Part shown: positions 1 to 7,883 of the stretch, in pieces
How positions within the stretch are numbered: the stretch's first letter is position 1
How the letters are laid out: each line of letters begins with the position of its first letter
Source: JAJDFU01 sp964595955
GTDB lineage: Bacteria > Bacteroidota > Bacteroidia > Chitinophagales > Saprospiraceae
Assembly: GCA_964595955.1 (NCBI GenBank)
Contig: CAZQSF010000002.1
Coordinates: forward strand, 27,824-91,823
Reading direction: 5' to 3'
DNA length: 64,000 nucleotides
Made by a program: the position numbers and the translations under genes
The notes under the pieces: generated by a model
Told to the model about the DNA's origin: nothing
The model's database searches: none
What the model saw: only the letters and a program-made list of their open reading frames with translations

Positions 1-166
1 CCAGCTTGTTGATCGACTGTTTGAGGCGAACCAGGATCAGGCCGTCCTTCTTCAGTTCCGTCAGGTTCTCGTAGGTATTAATTCGTTTTTCCCGGACGGA
101 TTTACAGGTCGTCAGCGTCAGGGACAATAGACAAATAAAGAATGGAAAACGATAGCTGGGCATCAT
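1..166 (-). CDS. Partial lipoprotein of unknown function (N-terminal 55 residues)
   Basis: An open frame runs off the left edge with no stop. It starts at a double ATG (166 or 163). The N-terminus is a lipoprotein signal: a basic/aromatic start, a hydrophobic core and LTTC as a plausible lipobox, placing Cys about 21 residues in. The mature part begins KSVREKR and contains a stretch ending LILVRLKQS, a pattern I associate with uncharacterised Bacteroidota lipoproteins, but I cannot assign a family. It is downstream of pruA on the same strand, separated by that gene's terminator, so it probably has its own promoter. Function unknown; the call of a real gene rests on the signal peptide and unbroken frame. 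Confidence 0.65.
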   Translation of the reverse strand, partial: MMPSYRFPFFICLLSLTLTTCKSVREKRINTYENLTELKKDGLILVRLKQSINKL

Positions 167-255
167 TGCGATCCGGGGTTTTTTCAACGTCCTGTGAATA
201 TCTGTAAGCTGCCCAGTTCATGCAAGGCCAAAAAACCGCATAAGTCAGGATGCAG

Positions 256-303
256 GCCAAAAAAGAAAGCGGGGCCTCCTTTACTCGATTAAGGAGGCCC
301 CGC
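256..303 (-). terminator. Rho-independent terminator of pruA
   Basis: A perfect 13-bp stem (269-281 with 291-303, GC-rich) encloses a 9-nt loop. Read on the minus strand it is followed by a T-rich run (CTTTCTTTTTT). It lies 24 bp past the pruA stop, so it should end that transcript. Confidence 0.85.
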
Positions 304-326
304 AGGATCCCGGCCAGACGGAAACC

Positions 327-1958
327 CTATTCTTCGCCCAGGAAGGGATAGCGGTAGTCGGTGGGCGGGTCGAGGTTTTCCTTGATCGAGCGGGCGCTCA
401 CCCAACGGAAAAGATTGAGGATAGACCCGGCCTTGTCGTTGGTGCCCGATCCGCGGGCGCCGCCAAAGGGCTGCTGGCCGACAACGGCTCCGGTGGGCTT
501 GTCATTGATGTAAAAGTTTCCGGCTGCATGGCGCAGTCGCTCGGCAGCCAGGTAAGCCGCATGCCGTTCGCGTGCGAAAACCGCCCCGGTGAGGGCATAG
601 GGAGACGTATTGTCGAGCAATTCGAGCGTCTCTTCGTAGGCGTCCGCATCGTATACATAGATAGTAAGCACCGGACCAAAGATCTCCTCCTCCATCGTAC
701 GGTACTTGGGATCGGTGGTCAGGATCACGGTGGGCTCGATGAAGTACCCCTTGGCCTTGTCGTATCCGCCACCGATGATCACCTCAGCGGCATCGTCTTT
801 TTTGGCCTGAGCGATATAGCCCGAGATCTTATCGAAGGCCCGTTCGTCGATTACGGCAGTGAAGAAGTTGGAGAAATCTTCCGGACTTCCCATGCCAATC
901 GTCTTGATCTCTTCTTCCAGGCGGCTGCGCAGGTTGTCCCACATGGTATCGGGGATGTATGCACGGGACACGGCCGAGCACTTCTGCCCCTGAAATTCGA
1001 AGGCCCCGCGCACCAGGGCTGTATTTACCTGCTCCACATCCGCCGAGTGGTGTGCGATCACAAAGTCTTTACCACCGGTTTCTCCAACAATGCGGGGGTA
1101 GGATTTGTATTTGCTGATGTTCTTGCCGATGATTCCCCACAGGTTCTGAAACACGGCTGTGCTGCCGGTAAAATGCAGGCCGCCGAAATCCGGATGCTGA
1201 AAAATAATATCGCCGGCTTCGGGGCCATCCACGAACAGCAGGTTGATCACGCCGTCGGGCAGGCCGGCTTCCTCCAGCACTTCCATGATCACAGCCGCCG
1301 AATAGATCTGGGTTTCAGCCGGCTTCCATATCACCGTATTGCCCATGATCGCCGGGGCGCCGGGCAGGTTGCCTGCAATAGCGGTAAAATTGAAAGGGGT
1401 AATGGCAAATACAAAGCCCTCCAACGGCCGGTACTCCATGCGGTTCCAAATGCCGCGCGAGCTCTCCGGCTGCTGAGTATAGAGCTCGGTCATGTACTCC
1501 ACATTGAAGCGATAAAAATCGGCCAGCTCGGCAATGGCGTCGATTTCCGATTGGTGAGCCGTTTTCGATTGCCCCAGCATAGTGGCGGCATTCATTTTGT
1601 ACCGGTAGGGTCCGCTGAGCAGATCGGCAGCCTTGAGAAAGATAGCGGCGCGCTCCTGCCAGGGCATGGCTTCCCAGGCCGGCTTCGCCTTCAGCGCTGC
1701 TTCGATGGCCTGGTTCACGTGTTTTCCGCTGCCCTTGTGGTAATAGCCCAGGGTGTGGTCGAGCTCATGGGGCGGGTGAATGGGGATGCGATTGTCGGTG
1801 GTTATTTTTTCACCCCCAATGGTCATGGGGATCTCGGAAGTCGAGGCTTTGGCATTGGCCAGGGCCGCTTTCAGGGCTTCCCGTTCAGGTGTGCCGGGAG
1901 CATAGCTGTTTACGGGTTCGTTGACCGCTTTGGGAACTTCGAAAAAGGCATTTGCCAT
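327..1958 (-). CDS. pruA: L-glutamate gamma-semialdehyde (1-pyrroline-5-carboxylate) dehydrogenase
   Basis: This 543-residue protein is a single-domain P5C dehydrogenase (ALDH4 group), which oxidises glutamate semialdehyde to glutamate with NAD+ as the second step of proline breakdown in the cytoplasm. Aldehyde dehydrogenase landmarks are in order: PFNFTA around residue 188-193 (oxyanion Asn190), the Rossmann-type FTGST at 263-267, the general base Glu293 in VGETGGKD, and the nucleophile Cys327 in GQKCSA. Length matches Bacteroidota and mitochondrial homologues rather than bifunctional PutA. No proline dehydrogenase is adjacent, so the two steps are encoded apart. It is monocistronic, with a promoter-like box just upstream and a strong terminator downstream. 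The ATG start gives the usual N-terminus of this group. Confidence 0.95.
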   Translation of the reverse strand: MANAFFEVPKAVNEPVNSYAPGTPEREALKAALANAKASTSEIPMTIGGEKITTDNRIPIHPPHELDHTLGYYHKGSGKHVNQAIEAALKAKPAWEAMPWQERAAIFLKAADLLSGPYRYKMNAATMLGQSKTAHQSEIDAIAELADFYRFNVEYMTELYTQQPESSRGIWNRMEYRPLEGFVFAITPFNFTAIAGNLPGAPAIMGNTVIWKPAETQIYSAAVIMEVLEEAGLPDGVINLLFVDGPEAGDIIFQHPDFGGLHFTGSTAVFQNLWGIIGKNISKYKSYPRIVGETGGKDFVIAHHSADVEQVNTALVRGAFEFQGQKCSAVSRAYIPDTMWDNLRSRLEEEIKTIGMGSPEDFSNFFTAVIDERAFDKISGYIAQAKKDDAAEVIIGGGYDKAKGYFIEPTVILTTDPKYRTMEEEIFGPVLTIYVYDADAYEETLELLDNTSPYALTGAVFARERHAAYLAAERLRHAAGNFYINDKPTGAVVGQQPFGGARGSGTNDKAGSILNLFRWVSARSIKENLDPPTDYRYPFLGEE

Positions 1959-1999
1959 AGGCTAGGGATTTATTTTGGTTATCGTGATGTACGCAGCGG

Positions 2000-2007
2000 C
2001 AAAGGTA
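2000..2007 (-). promoter_or_regulatory. Candidate -7 promoter box for pruA
   Basis: On the minus strand this reads TACCTTTG, a perfect match to the Bacteroidota -7 consensus TAnnTTTG, about 42 nt before the pruA ATG. A -33 element is not clear (TTTCC at about the right distance). Confidence 0.45.
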
Positions 2008-2032
2008 CTGAATTGCCCCCGGGCCGGAAAGC

Positions 2033-2716
2033 TCAGTCGAGGAGCTGAAGCAATTCCCCAAGTGCCTGTATTTCCAGGGTCGGACGCATTCCTCCCGGCC
2101 GGGGCAAACGCTCCGGATTGAACCAACAGGTGTGCATGCCCATATGGTGCGCTCCTTCAATGTCGGCCTGCCAGTTGTCGCCGACCATGAGCACGTCCCG
2201 GGGTGGCGGCTGTCCGGTTATGGACAAGGCCCGCCGGAAAAAGGCCGGATGCGGTTTGGCATGACCTGCTTCCTCGCTCATCACCACAGCCTGAAAAAAA
2301 GCTGCCAGCCCCGATTGCTTCAAACGAGGCCTTTGGATGGTCGCGATGCCGTTGGTGACGAGGGCCAGCCGGTAGCGAACACTCAGGTTTTCCACCAGGT
2401 GGCGGGCCCCCTCCAACAGGTGTGCCTGCGCAGCCAGGGCCTGCTGGTAGGTATCGGCAAAACCATCGATATCCACCTGCAACCCCTCGGCTTCGAAAAA
2501 CGACCGGAAGCGGGCCAGACGCATTTCCTGCCGGGTGGTGCGACCTGCTTCCAGGTCCTGCCAGCAGGCTTTATTGATCTGCCGGTATCGCTCGTGCCGG
2601 GCCGGGATGCAAGTGAAGCCAAAAGCCTGCAGGCTCTCGGTCAGGGCCTGCTTTTCCGCCCGGTGGTAGTCCAGCAAGGTGTTGTCGGCATCCAGAAAGA
2701 TCCAGCGATAGGGCAT
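2033..2716 (-). CDS. yjjG: YjjG-family HAD pyrimidine 5'-nucleotidase
   Basis: A 227-residue haloacid-dehalogenase hydrolase. Motif I is FLDADNTL with nucleophile Asp9 and Asp11; motif II is VTNG; motif IV is VGDNWQADIEGA. The cap domain is the helical C1 type, and overall similarity is to the YjjG family, which dephosphorylates pyrimidine nucleotides including non-canonical ones and so helps clean the nucleotide pool. It follows coaD with only 3 bp between the coaD stop and this ATG, so the two are co-transcribed. The pairing does not suggest a shared pathway. Substrate assignment is by family only; HAD specificity is hard to read from sequence. Confidence 0.85.
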   Translation of the reverse strand: MPYRWIFLDADNTLLDYHRAEKQALTESLQAFGFTCIPARHERYRQINKACWQDLEAGRTTRQEMRLARFRSFFEAEGLQVDIDGFADTYQQALAAQAHLLEGARHLVENLSVRYRLALVTNGIATIQRPRLKQSGLAAFFQAVVMSEEAGHAKPHPAFFRRALSITGQPPPRDVLMVGDNWQADIEGAHHMGMHTCWFNPERLPRPGGMRPTLEIQALGELLQLLD

Positions 2717-2719
2717 TCG

Positions 2720-3199
2720 TCAGGAAAAGTTGGAGGATATGTGCAGGCTGACCTGATCGGGAAGAAACGGGCTGGCATCGCCGCCACCTTTGATGATCTC
2801 CCGAACAATGGTCGAGCTGATGTGCGAATAACCGGGCTGGGCAATGAGAAAAAAAGTTTCTATGCCTTCGCCCACGATGTGATTGAGTTGGGAAATCGTC
2901 TTTTCGTAATCGAAGTCGGAAGCATTGCGCAGGCCGCGCAGCAGGTAGCGGGCGCCGATGCGCTTGCAATAATGCGCGGTGAGGTTCTCAAACTGGCCCA
3001 CCTCCACTTTGGGTTCATCCTGGAATACTGTGTGGAGCCATTCCAGGCGCTGGTCCAGTGAGAAGAGGTACTTCTTCTGAGAGTTGACCCCAATAGCTAC
3101 GATAATCTGGTCAAATAAGGGCAACGCCCGCCGGACGATATCTACGTGCCCCACCGTGATGGGATCGAAAGAACCAGGGAAAACGGCAATCTTGGACAT
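2720..3199 (-). CDS. coaD: Pantetheine-phosphate adenylyltransferase
   Basis: 159-residue cytoplasmic enzyme of the penultimate coenzyme A step: 4'-phosphopantetheine + ATP to dephospho-CoA + PPi. The nucleotidyltransferase signature GSFDPITVGH (TxGH) is near the N-terminus and the second ATP-binding motif ISSTIVRE is near the C-terminus; LLRGLRNASDFDYE in the middle is typical of CoaD. I start at 3199 because MSKIAVFPGSFDP is the family N-terminus; the frame continues 15 codons upstream without support. It sits between a secreted protein gene and yjjG, all leftward. Confidence 0.95.
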   Translation of the reverse strand: MSKIAVFPGSFDPITVGHVDIVRRALPLFDQIIVAIGVNSQKKYLFSLDQRLEWLHTVFQDEPKVEVGQFENLTAHYCKRIGARYLLRGLRNASDFDYEKTISQLNHIVGEGIETFFLIAQPGYSHISSTIVREIIKGGGDASPFLPDQVSLHISSNFS

Positions 3200-3255
3200 A
3201 ATTCGTGGTTGTGGCTGGCGGGGTCGCAGGCTAAAATAAGGCAATGTCCGTCATT

Positions 3256-3822
3256 TCAGGGCAGTAAGCGGAAAGAATCCATAAAGGTTTCGCTGGCTGC
3301 ATTGACGCTTCGCTTTGAACCGCCCACCACCTGAACGGCATAATACCGGCGGCCGGCCAGAAATGCCTTGGTCTTTATGGTAAAACGGCCCCCGGGGCCC
3401 CGGATGCGCCACAGGTAGCCCGGATACCCGTCGAACTCGATAGCGGTTTTGTAGACCACTTCGCCCCCGACACTTTCTGCCGCCGCATCGATAGTCTCTT
3501 CAAAAAAAGCCTCCAGCCAGTTGGCTTCGCTGCGGTCCAGGATGCCGGGCGGATAGTCGCAAAGCGAGATCATATACACGCGATTGCCTCCCTTTTGGTA
3601 AAGCGCCTCGGGAACCCGGTGAAAAAAGGTGTGATAAACCAAGGGCCCCAGGGGCGTGAAAGTAGTATCCGCCGAATGCCGAAGTGGAGCGGGCGTTTTC
3701 ACTGCAAAGCCGGCCTCTTGCTGCACGAAAAGCTCCCAGCTCAGGATGGGCTGGGCTTCGCTCCGGGCAGCCCAGCAAAGCAGCCCGAGGAAAAAAGAAA
3801 AGGGAATGTTGCCAATTCTCAT
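3256..3822 (-). CDS. Secreted protein of unknown function
   Basis: 188 residues if started at 3822, where MRIGNIPFSFFLG begins a clear signal peptide ending near SEAQ. The mature protein has no transmembrane segment, many aromatic residues and a repetitive beta-type pattern. Its middle (ISLCDYPPG) and end (ASETFMDSFRLLP) resemble small uncharacterised periplasmic proteins that share a PsbP/DUF1795-like alpha-beta fold, in which a terminal 'xxFxxSFxxL' helix is common; this is a weak, structural impression. It lies upstream of coaD by 56 bp and is divergent from pncB. I do not recognise a specific family. Confidence 0.7.
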   Translation of the reverse strand: MRIGNIPFSFFLGLLCWAARSEAQPILSWELFVQQEAGFAVKTPAPLRHSADTTFTPLGPLVYHTFFHRVPEALYQKGGNRVYMISLCDYPPGILDRSEANWLEAFFEETIDAAAESVGGEVVYKTAIEFDGYPGYLWRIRGPGGRFTIKTKAFLAGRRYYAVQVVGGSKRSVNAASETFMDSFRLLP

Positions 3823-3901
3823 CGAACAGAAGACGGCTACGGATCGAAAAAGGTTGGCAAAAACTTCGACTCCCAAAGGAGCATTTGTTCTCCAAAAGAC
3901 T

Positions 3902-3921
3902 TAGTTTCGCTTTTAAACGAA
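3902..3921. promoter_or_regulatory. Candidate promoter/operator of the pncB-nrtR operon
   Basis: TAGTTTCG (3902-3909) is a one-mismatch -7 box. It overlaps an imperfect inverted repeat, TTTCG (3905-3909) and CGAA (3918-3921) around an AT-rich centre, with GTTT/AAAC nested inside. The repeat ends 9 bp before the pncB ATG. Such a site is where a self-regulating NrtR-type repressor could bind; this is inference. Confidence 0.35.
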
Positions 3922-3930
3922 GTATCTATT

Positions 3931-5388
3931 ATGCCCGCAAGCTCGCATTTGGAACGCCTCTACGCTATCGGTTTCGGCCTGTTCACCGACCTCTACCAGC
4001 TCACTATGGCCCAGGCGTATTGGAAAAAGGGGTGGTATGATCGCCGGGGCGTTTTCCAGCTTTATTATCGCAGCCCTCCTTTCGGCGGGCATTATGTGGT
4101 CGCAGCCGGTCTGGACCTGGCCATAGATCTGATCCGGAACTACACTTTTTCGGAAGAGGCCGCCCGTTACCTGGGCAATCTGCGCGGGGCCGCCGGCCAG
4201 TCCCTTTTCGAGATCAGTTTCCTGAATTATTTGCAGCGCCTTCGCATGCAGTGTGATGTGGACGCCGTACCGGAGGGAACTGTGGTGTTTCCGAACGAGC
4301 CACTGCTCCGGGTAGAAGGCCCGCTCCCCCAGGCGCAGATGCTGGAAACAGCCCTCCTGTCGGTGATCAACTTTTCCTCGCTTATCGCCACCAAGGCAGC
4401 CCGGGTAGCGCGTGCGGCAAAGGGCGATAGCGTTCTCGAATTTGGCTTTCGCCGCGCTCAGGGCTTGGACGGCGCCATAACCGCCGCCCGGGCTGCCTTT
4501 ATCGGCGGATGCAATGCCACGTCCAATGTGATTGCCGGCCAACTCTACAATATTCCGGTGAAGGGCACCCATGCCCACAGCTGGATCATGTGCTTCGAAG
4601 AGGAGATCGAAGCTTTTCGAGCCTATGCCGAAGCCTTCCCTCACGATTCGGTCTTTCTGGTGGATACCTATGATACACTGCAGGGCGTGCGCAATGCCAT
4701 ACAAGTAGGCAGGGAATTGCGGGAACAAGGCTGCGAAATGGCGGGCATCCGGCTGGATAGCGGCGACCTGGCCGAGCTCAGCCGGAAAGCCCGGCACATG
4801 CTGGACGAGGCCGGCTTTCCCGATGCCGCTATCGTGGCCAGCAACAGCCTGGACGAATACGCCATCGAAGAACTCAAGAGCCAGGGAGCTCCTATTGTCG
4901 TCTGGGGGGTGGGCACCAAGCTAAGCACGGCATATGACCAGCCGGCCCTGGGTGGGGTCTACAAGTTATCGGCTGTACAAGGCCCTGGCGGCCGTTGGAA
5001 TTACAAGGCCAAGCTCTCCGAGCAGGCTGTAAAGAGTTCCAATCCGGGCGCCCTGCAGATCCGCCGGTACTGGGACGCGGAGGGCCTGCCCGCCGGCGAT
5101 GCGCTTTACAACGCCCATGCCGAAGGATCGGCTGACCTGCCGCCAGTCCGGTCGCTTCGCGACGGGGCCCTGCTCAACCTAAAAACCGGGCAGCATACCG
5201 ACTTGCTACAGCCCGTTTTCTGCAACGGAGAGCTCGTCCTTCAAAGGCCCTCCCTGCATGCCGTGCAGGAGTATGCCAGGCAACAACAGCTGCCTTTTGC
5301 AAAGCTGCAGATGAACCCAACCTATCCGGTGGGCCTGACGAGCGACCTTTACACATTGAAACAATCCATCCAGACCGAGCTGGGCTGA
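3931..5388 (+). CDS. pncB: Nicotinate phosphoribosyltransferase
   Basis: 485-residue enzyme of the Preiss-Handler NAD salvage route: nicotinate + PRPP (+ ATP) to nicotinate mononucleotide. It has the family N-terminus GLFTDLYQLTMAQAYW, the PRPP/substrate region EFGFRRAQG, the autophosphorylated-histidine region KGTHAHSW, and RLDSGDL on the barrel. The start at 3931 is chosen because it precedes this N-terminus by a normal distance; the frame extends much further upstream through the divergent gene and that part is not coding. The next gene, 14 bp downstream, is an NrtR-like regulator, which supports an NAD-metabolism operon. Confidence 0.95.
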   Translation: MPASSHLERLYAIGFGLFTDLYQLTMAQAYWKKGWYDRRGVFQLYYRSPPFGGHYVVAAGLDLAIDLIRNYTFSEEAARYLGNLRGAAGQSLFEISFLNYLQRLRMQCDVDAVPEGTVVFPNEPLLRVEGPLPQAQMLETALLSVINFSSLIATKAARVARAAKGDSVLEFGFRRAQGLDGAITAARAAFIGGCNATSNVIAGQLYNIPVKGTHAHSWIMCFEEEIEAFRAYAEAFPHDSVFLVDTYDTLQGVRNAIQVGRELREQGCEMAGIRLDSGDLAELSRKARHMLDEAGFPDAAIVASNSLDEYAIEELKSQGAPIVVWGVGTKLSTAYDQPALGGVYKLSAVQGPGGRWNYKAKLSEQAVKSSNPGALQIRRYWDAEGLPAGDALYNAHAEGSADLPPVRSLRDGALLNLKTGQHTDLLQPVFCNGELVLQRPSLHAVQEYARQQQLPFAKLQMNPTYPVGLTSDLYTLKQSIQTELG

Positions 5389-5402
5389 CAAAACTAGAAA
5401 CC

Positions 5403-6122
5403 ATGGCCTACACCTATGAATTTCCCCGACCGGCAGTAACCGTCGATTGCGTAGTCTTCGGGCTGGACGAAAGTTCAACCCTCAAGCTATTGCTCATTCA
5501 GCGGGCAAAACCTCCTTTCCAACACCAATGGGCCCTGCCCGGAGGCTTTGTCGATATGGATGAATCGCTCGGAACAGCCGCGCTGCGCGAACTGGAGGAA
5601 GAGACGGGCTTAAAGAATCTTTTCATCGAACAGCTTTACACCTTCGGCGAACCCGGGCGAGATCCGAGGGGCCGGGTCATCAGTGTGGCCTATTATGCCC
5701 TTGTAAATCTGGATACTCACACCGTACAGGCGGCCGACGATGCCAGCGAAGTCGGCTGGTTTGCCATCGACAAGCTTCCCCCCCTGGCTTTTGACCACTC
5801 CCATATCCTGAATACCGCCCTGGGACGGCTCCGCGCCAAGGTGCGCTATCAACCCATCGGTTTTGAGCTACTTCCGCCCCGGTTTACCCTCTCCCAGCTA
5901 CAGCGGCTGTACGAGACGATCCTCGGCGTGGAAGAACCCCTGAACAAACGCAATTTTCGAAAACGCATTCTGCAAATGGGGGTGTTAAAAGAAGTCGGAA
6001 AACAAGAGGGCGTATCCCATCGTCCCGCGAAACTCTATAGCTTTGACCGAGACAAATACGAACGCCTGGTCAGAGAAAAACACGAGGATCTTCTCCGGCG
6101 GGGCGTCGATTTCGAAATTTGA
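5403..6122 (+). CDS. nrtR: NrtR-like Nudix/winged-helix regulator of NAD metabolism
   Basis: 239 residues in two domains. Residues about 8-140 are a Nudix domain with a complete Nudix box (GGFVDMDESLG, then RELEEETGL), so it retains the acidic residues needed for hydrolysis. Residues about 155-235 are a winged helix (FTLSQLQRLYE ... KRNFRKRIL ... HRPAKLYSF), the DNA-binding domain of NrtR. Known NrtR proteins repress NAD genes and are released by ADP-ribose; many have a degenerate Nudix box, unlike this one. Position 14 bp after pncB argues for NAD control. A related Bacteroides branch (AraR, BT0354) instead controls arabinose genes, so the effector is not certain. Confidence 0.8.
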   Translation: MAYTYEFPRPAVTVDCVVFGLDESSTLKLLLIQRAKPPFQHQWALPGGFVDMDESLGTAALRELEEETGLKNLFIEQLYTFGEPGRDPRGRVISVAYYALVNLDTHTVQAADDASEVGWFAIDKLPPLAFDHSHILNTALGRLRAKVRYQPIGFELLPPRFTLSQLQRLYETILGVEEPLNKRNFRKRILQMGVLKEVGKQEGVSHRPAKLYSFDRDKYERLVREKHEDLLRRGVDFEI

Positions 6123-6127
6123 CCCCC

Positions 6128-7297
6128 ATGCGCTTTTTCGTACGCTTCCTGCTCCTTTGTTTGCCCTGGGCCTGGGCCTGCCAAGCAGATAGTCCTTCAT
6201 CGAACCCGGAGGACCTGGCGGCGGGCACGCTGCCCCCCGTTACCGAGGATTATGAAGAAGCGCAGCACAAATGGGGCTTTATGGACCAACAGGGGCGCCT
6301 GGTCATCGAGACCCGTTTCGACGAGGTAAGGCCGTTTTCGCAGGGCCTGGCCGTCGTGCGCCGAAAGGGACTTTGGGGCTTTGTGGACAAAGAAGGGGAA
6401 ATCGCGATCCCGGTCCGCTACCGGGGCGCCTGGTCCTTTTCCGAAGGCCTGGCCCGGGTTATGGCGCTCGACGGCAAAATCGGCTTTATCGACCGCAAGG
6501 GAGCCTGGGTTATACCGGCCAGATATGAAGAAGCCGAAGACTTTCGCGAAGGCCTGGCCCGGATCAAGGAAAACGGCTTGTACGGCTATATCGACAAGGA
6601 GGGAAACCAGGTCATCGATCCCGCCTACCTGTCGGCCTCCGCGGGCTTTGTGAATAACTATGCCCGGGTGAAGGCCCTGAACGGCCTGTGCGGACTGATC
6701 CGGTCCGACGGACGGGAGGTGATCCCCCCGGCCTACGATAAGATCGACCCTTTTCAGGATGGGCTTGCCCGATTTAAAAAGGACGGAAGCTACGGCTTTG
6801 TCGATCTGCAGGGCGAGATTGCCATTCCCGCCGGTTTAGAGCGAGCTCAGGGTTTTCACTTCGGCAAAGCAGCAGCGCGCCGGAATGGAGCCTGGGGGCT
6901 GATCGACCGGGAAGGCAACTGGCTTGTAGAGCCTCAGTACGATCAGGTATGGCATGCCGGTTCGGATCGATGGGGCATACTCGAGGAAGATAAATACGGA
7001 CTGATGGACGGGTCGGGCCGGGAACTCATTCCGGCCCGGTTTCAAATGCTGTATAGCTTTGAGGAGGGGCGCGCGCCCTATGCCATGGATCGCCTGTGGG
7101 GACTGATAGACACCAGCGGACGCATCGTCACTACGCCCCGTTTCGGCCTGGCCTGGTCCTTTTCCGAAGGATTGGCCCGGGCTGCCACGTATAAAGGCGT
7201 AGCTTTTATCGACACCTCCGGCGAGGTCGTTATCCCGCCCCGCTTTCGGGATGCGAGGGATTTTTCCGAAGGGCTGGCCCCCGTACAAGAATACTAG
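6128..7297 (+). CDS. WG-repeat lipoprotein
   Basis: 389 residues. The start at 6128 gives a signal peptide ending WAWAC, a weak lipobox, so probably an envelope lipoprotein. The rest is about ten tandem WG repeats of 34-36 residues, each running WGFVDxxGxxVIPxxYxxA then FSEGLARV. These fold as beta units and probably bind partners; no enzymatic residues are evident. It begins 5 bp after nrtR and is followed by purE 36 bp later, so it is likely co-transcribed with both. The functional link to NAD or purine metabolism, if any, is not evident. Confidence 0.85.
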   Translation: MRFFVRFLLLCLPWAWACQADSPSSNPEDLAAGTLPPVTEDYEEAQHKWGFMDQQGRLVIETRFDEVRPFSQGLAVVRRKGLWGFVDKEGEIAIPVRYRGAWSFSEGLARVMALDGKIGFIDRKGAWVIPARYEEAEDFREGLARIKENGLYGYIDKEGNQVIDPAYLSASAGFVNNYARVKALNGLCGLIRSDGREVIPPAYDKIDPFQDGLARFKKDGSYGFVDLQGEIAIPAGLERAQGFHFGKAAARRNGAWGLIDREGNWLVEPQYDQVWHAGSDRWGILEEDKYGLMDGSGRELIPARFQMLYSFEEGRAPYAMDRLWGLIDTSGRIVTTPRFGLAWSFSEGLARAATYKGVAFIDTSGEVVIPPRFRDARDFSEGLAPVQEY

Positions 7298-7333
7298 CGC
7301 CTTGGCGCCAACCAAGCAACAAACCCTTATCCA

Positions 7334-7843
7334 ATGGTAAAGATTGTAATGGGCTCTGACTCAGACCTGCCAGTGATGCAGGCTGCCGCCGAAGTACTGA
7401 CTGAGCTGGGCATTCCCTTCGAGCTCACCCTCGTATCGGCACACCGGACACCGCATCGCCTGTTCGAATTTTCGAAGGAAGCGCACAAACGCGGCATACA
7501 GGTCATCATTGCCGGGGCCGGCGGCGCAGCTCACCTTCCGGGCATGATCGCCTCGCTTTCCCCGCTTCCGGTCATTGGCGTTCCCGTAAAATCGTCCAAT
7601 TCCATTGACGGATGGGACTCCGTGCTGTCCATACTTCAAATGCCCAATGGGGTTCCCGTGGCCACGGTGGCCCTCAATGCCGCCAAGAACGCGGGAATTC
7701 TGGCCGCGCAGATCCTGGGCGCTTCGGATGCGGACATCCGGGCGCGCCTTATGGCCTACAAGGAATCCCTGGCCGCAGGGGTAGCTGCCAAATACGAAAA
7801 GCTGGAAAAAATAGGATACCGGCAATATTTAGCGGAAAAGTAA
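7334..7843 (+). CDS. purE: N5-carboxyaminoimidazole ribonucleotide mutase
   Basis: 169-residue class I PurE, which moves the carboxylate from N5-CAIR to C4 to give CAIR in purine synthesis. All family motifs are present: GSDSD at 8-12, SAHRTP, the glycine-rich GAGGAAHLPGM with the catalytic His, and GVPV. purK, its usual partner, is not in the window. Its 3' end faces the leftward PspA-like gene with a 40-bp gap that has no obvious terminator. Confidence 0.95.
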   Translation: MVKIVMGSDSDLPVMQAAAEVLTELGIPFELTLVSAHRTPHRLFEFSKEAHKRGIQVIIAGAGGAAHLPGMIASLSPLPVIGVPVKSSNSIDGWDSVLSILQMPNGVPVATVALNAAKNAGILAAQILGASDADIRARLMAYKESLAAGVAAKYEKLEKIGYRQYLAEK

Positions 7844-7883
7844 TTGCCTGAGGTGGCCCGGATATCTTTTGCCCGCAACCCGG

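Noticed and set aside
528..2048. 506-codon open frame on the plus strand opposite pruA
   Set aside because: It mirrors a strongly supported dehydrogenase on the minus strand, has no recognisable domain, and its length is explained by GC-rich third positions.
7302..7311. TTGGCGCCAA perfect palindrome before purE
   Set aside because: A 10-bp palindrome alone is expected by chance in this window and lies in a short intergenic gap with no other operator sign.
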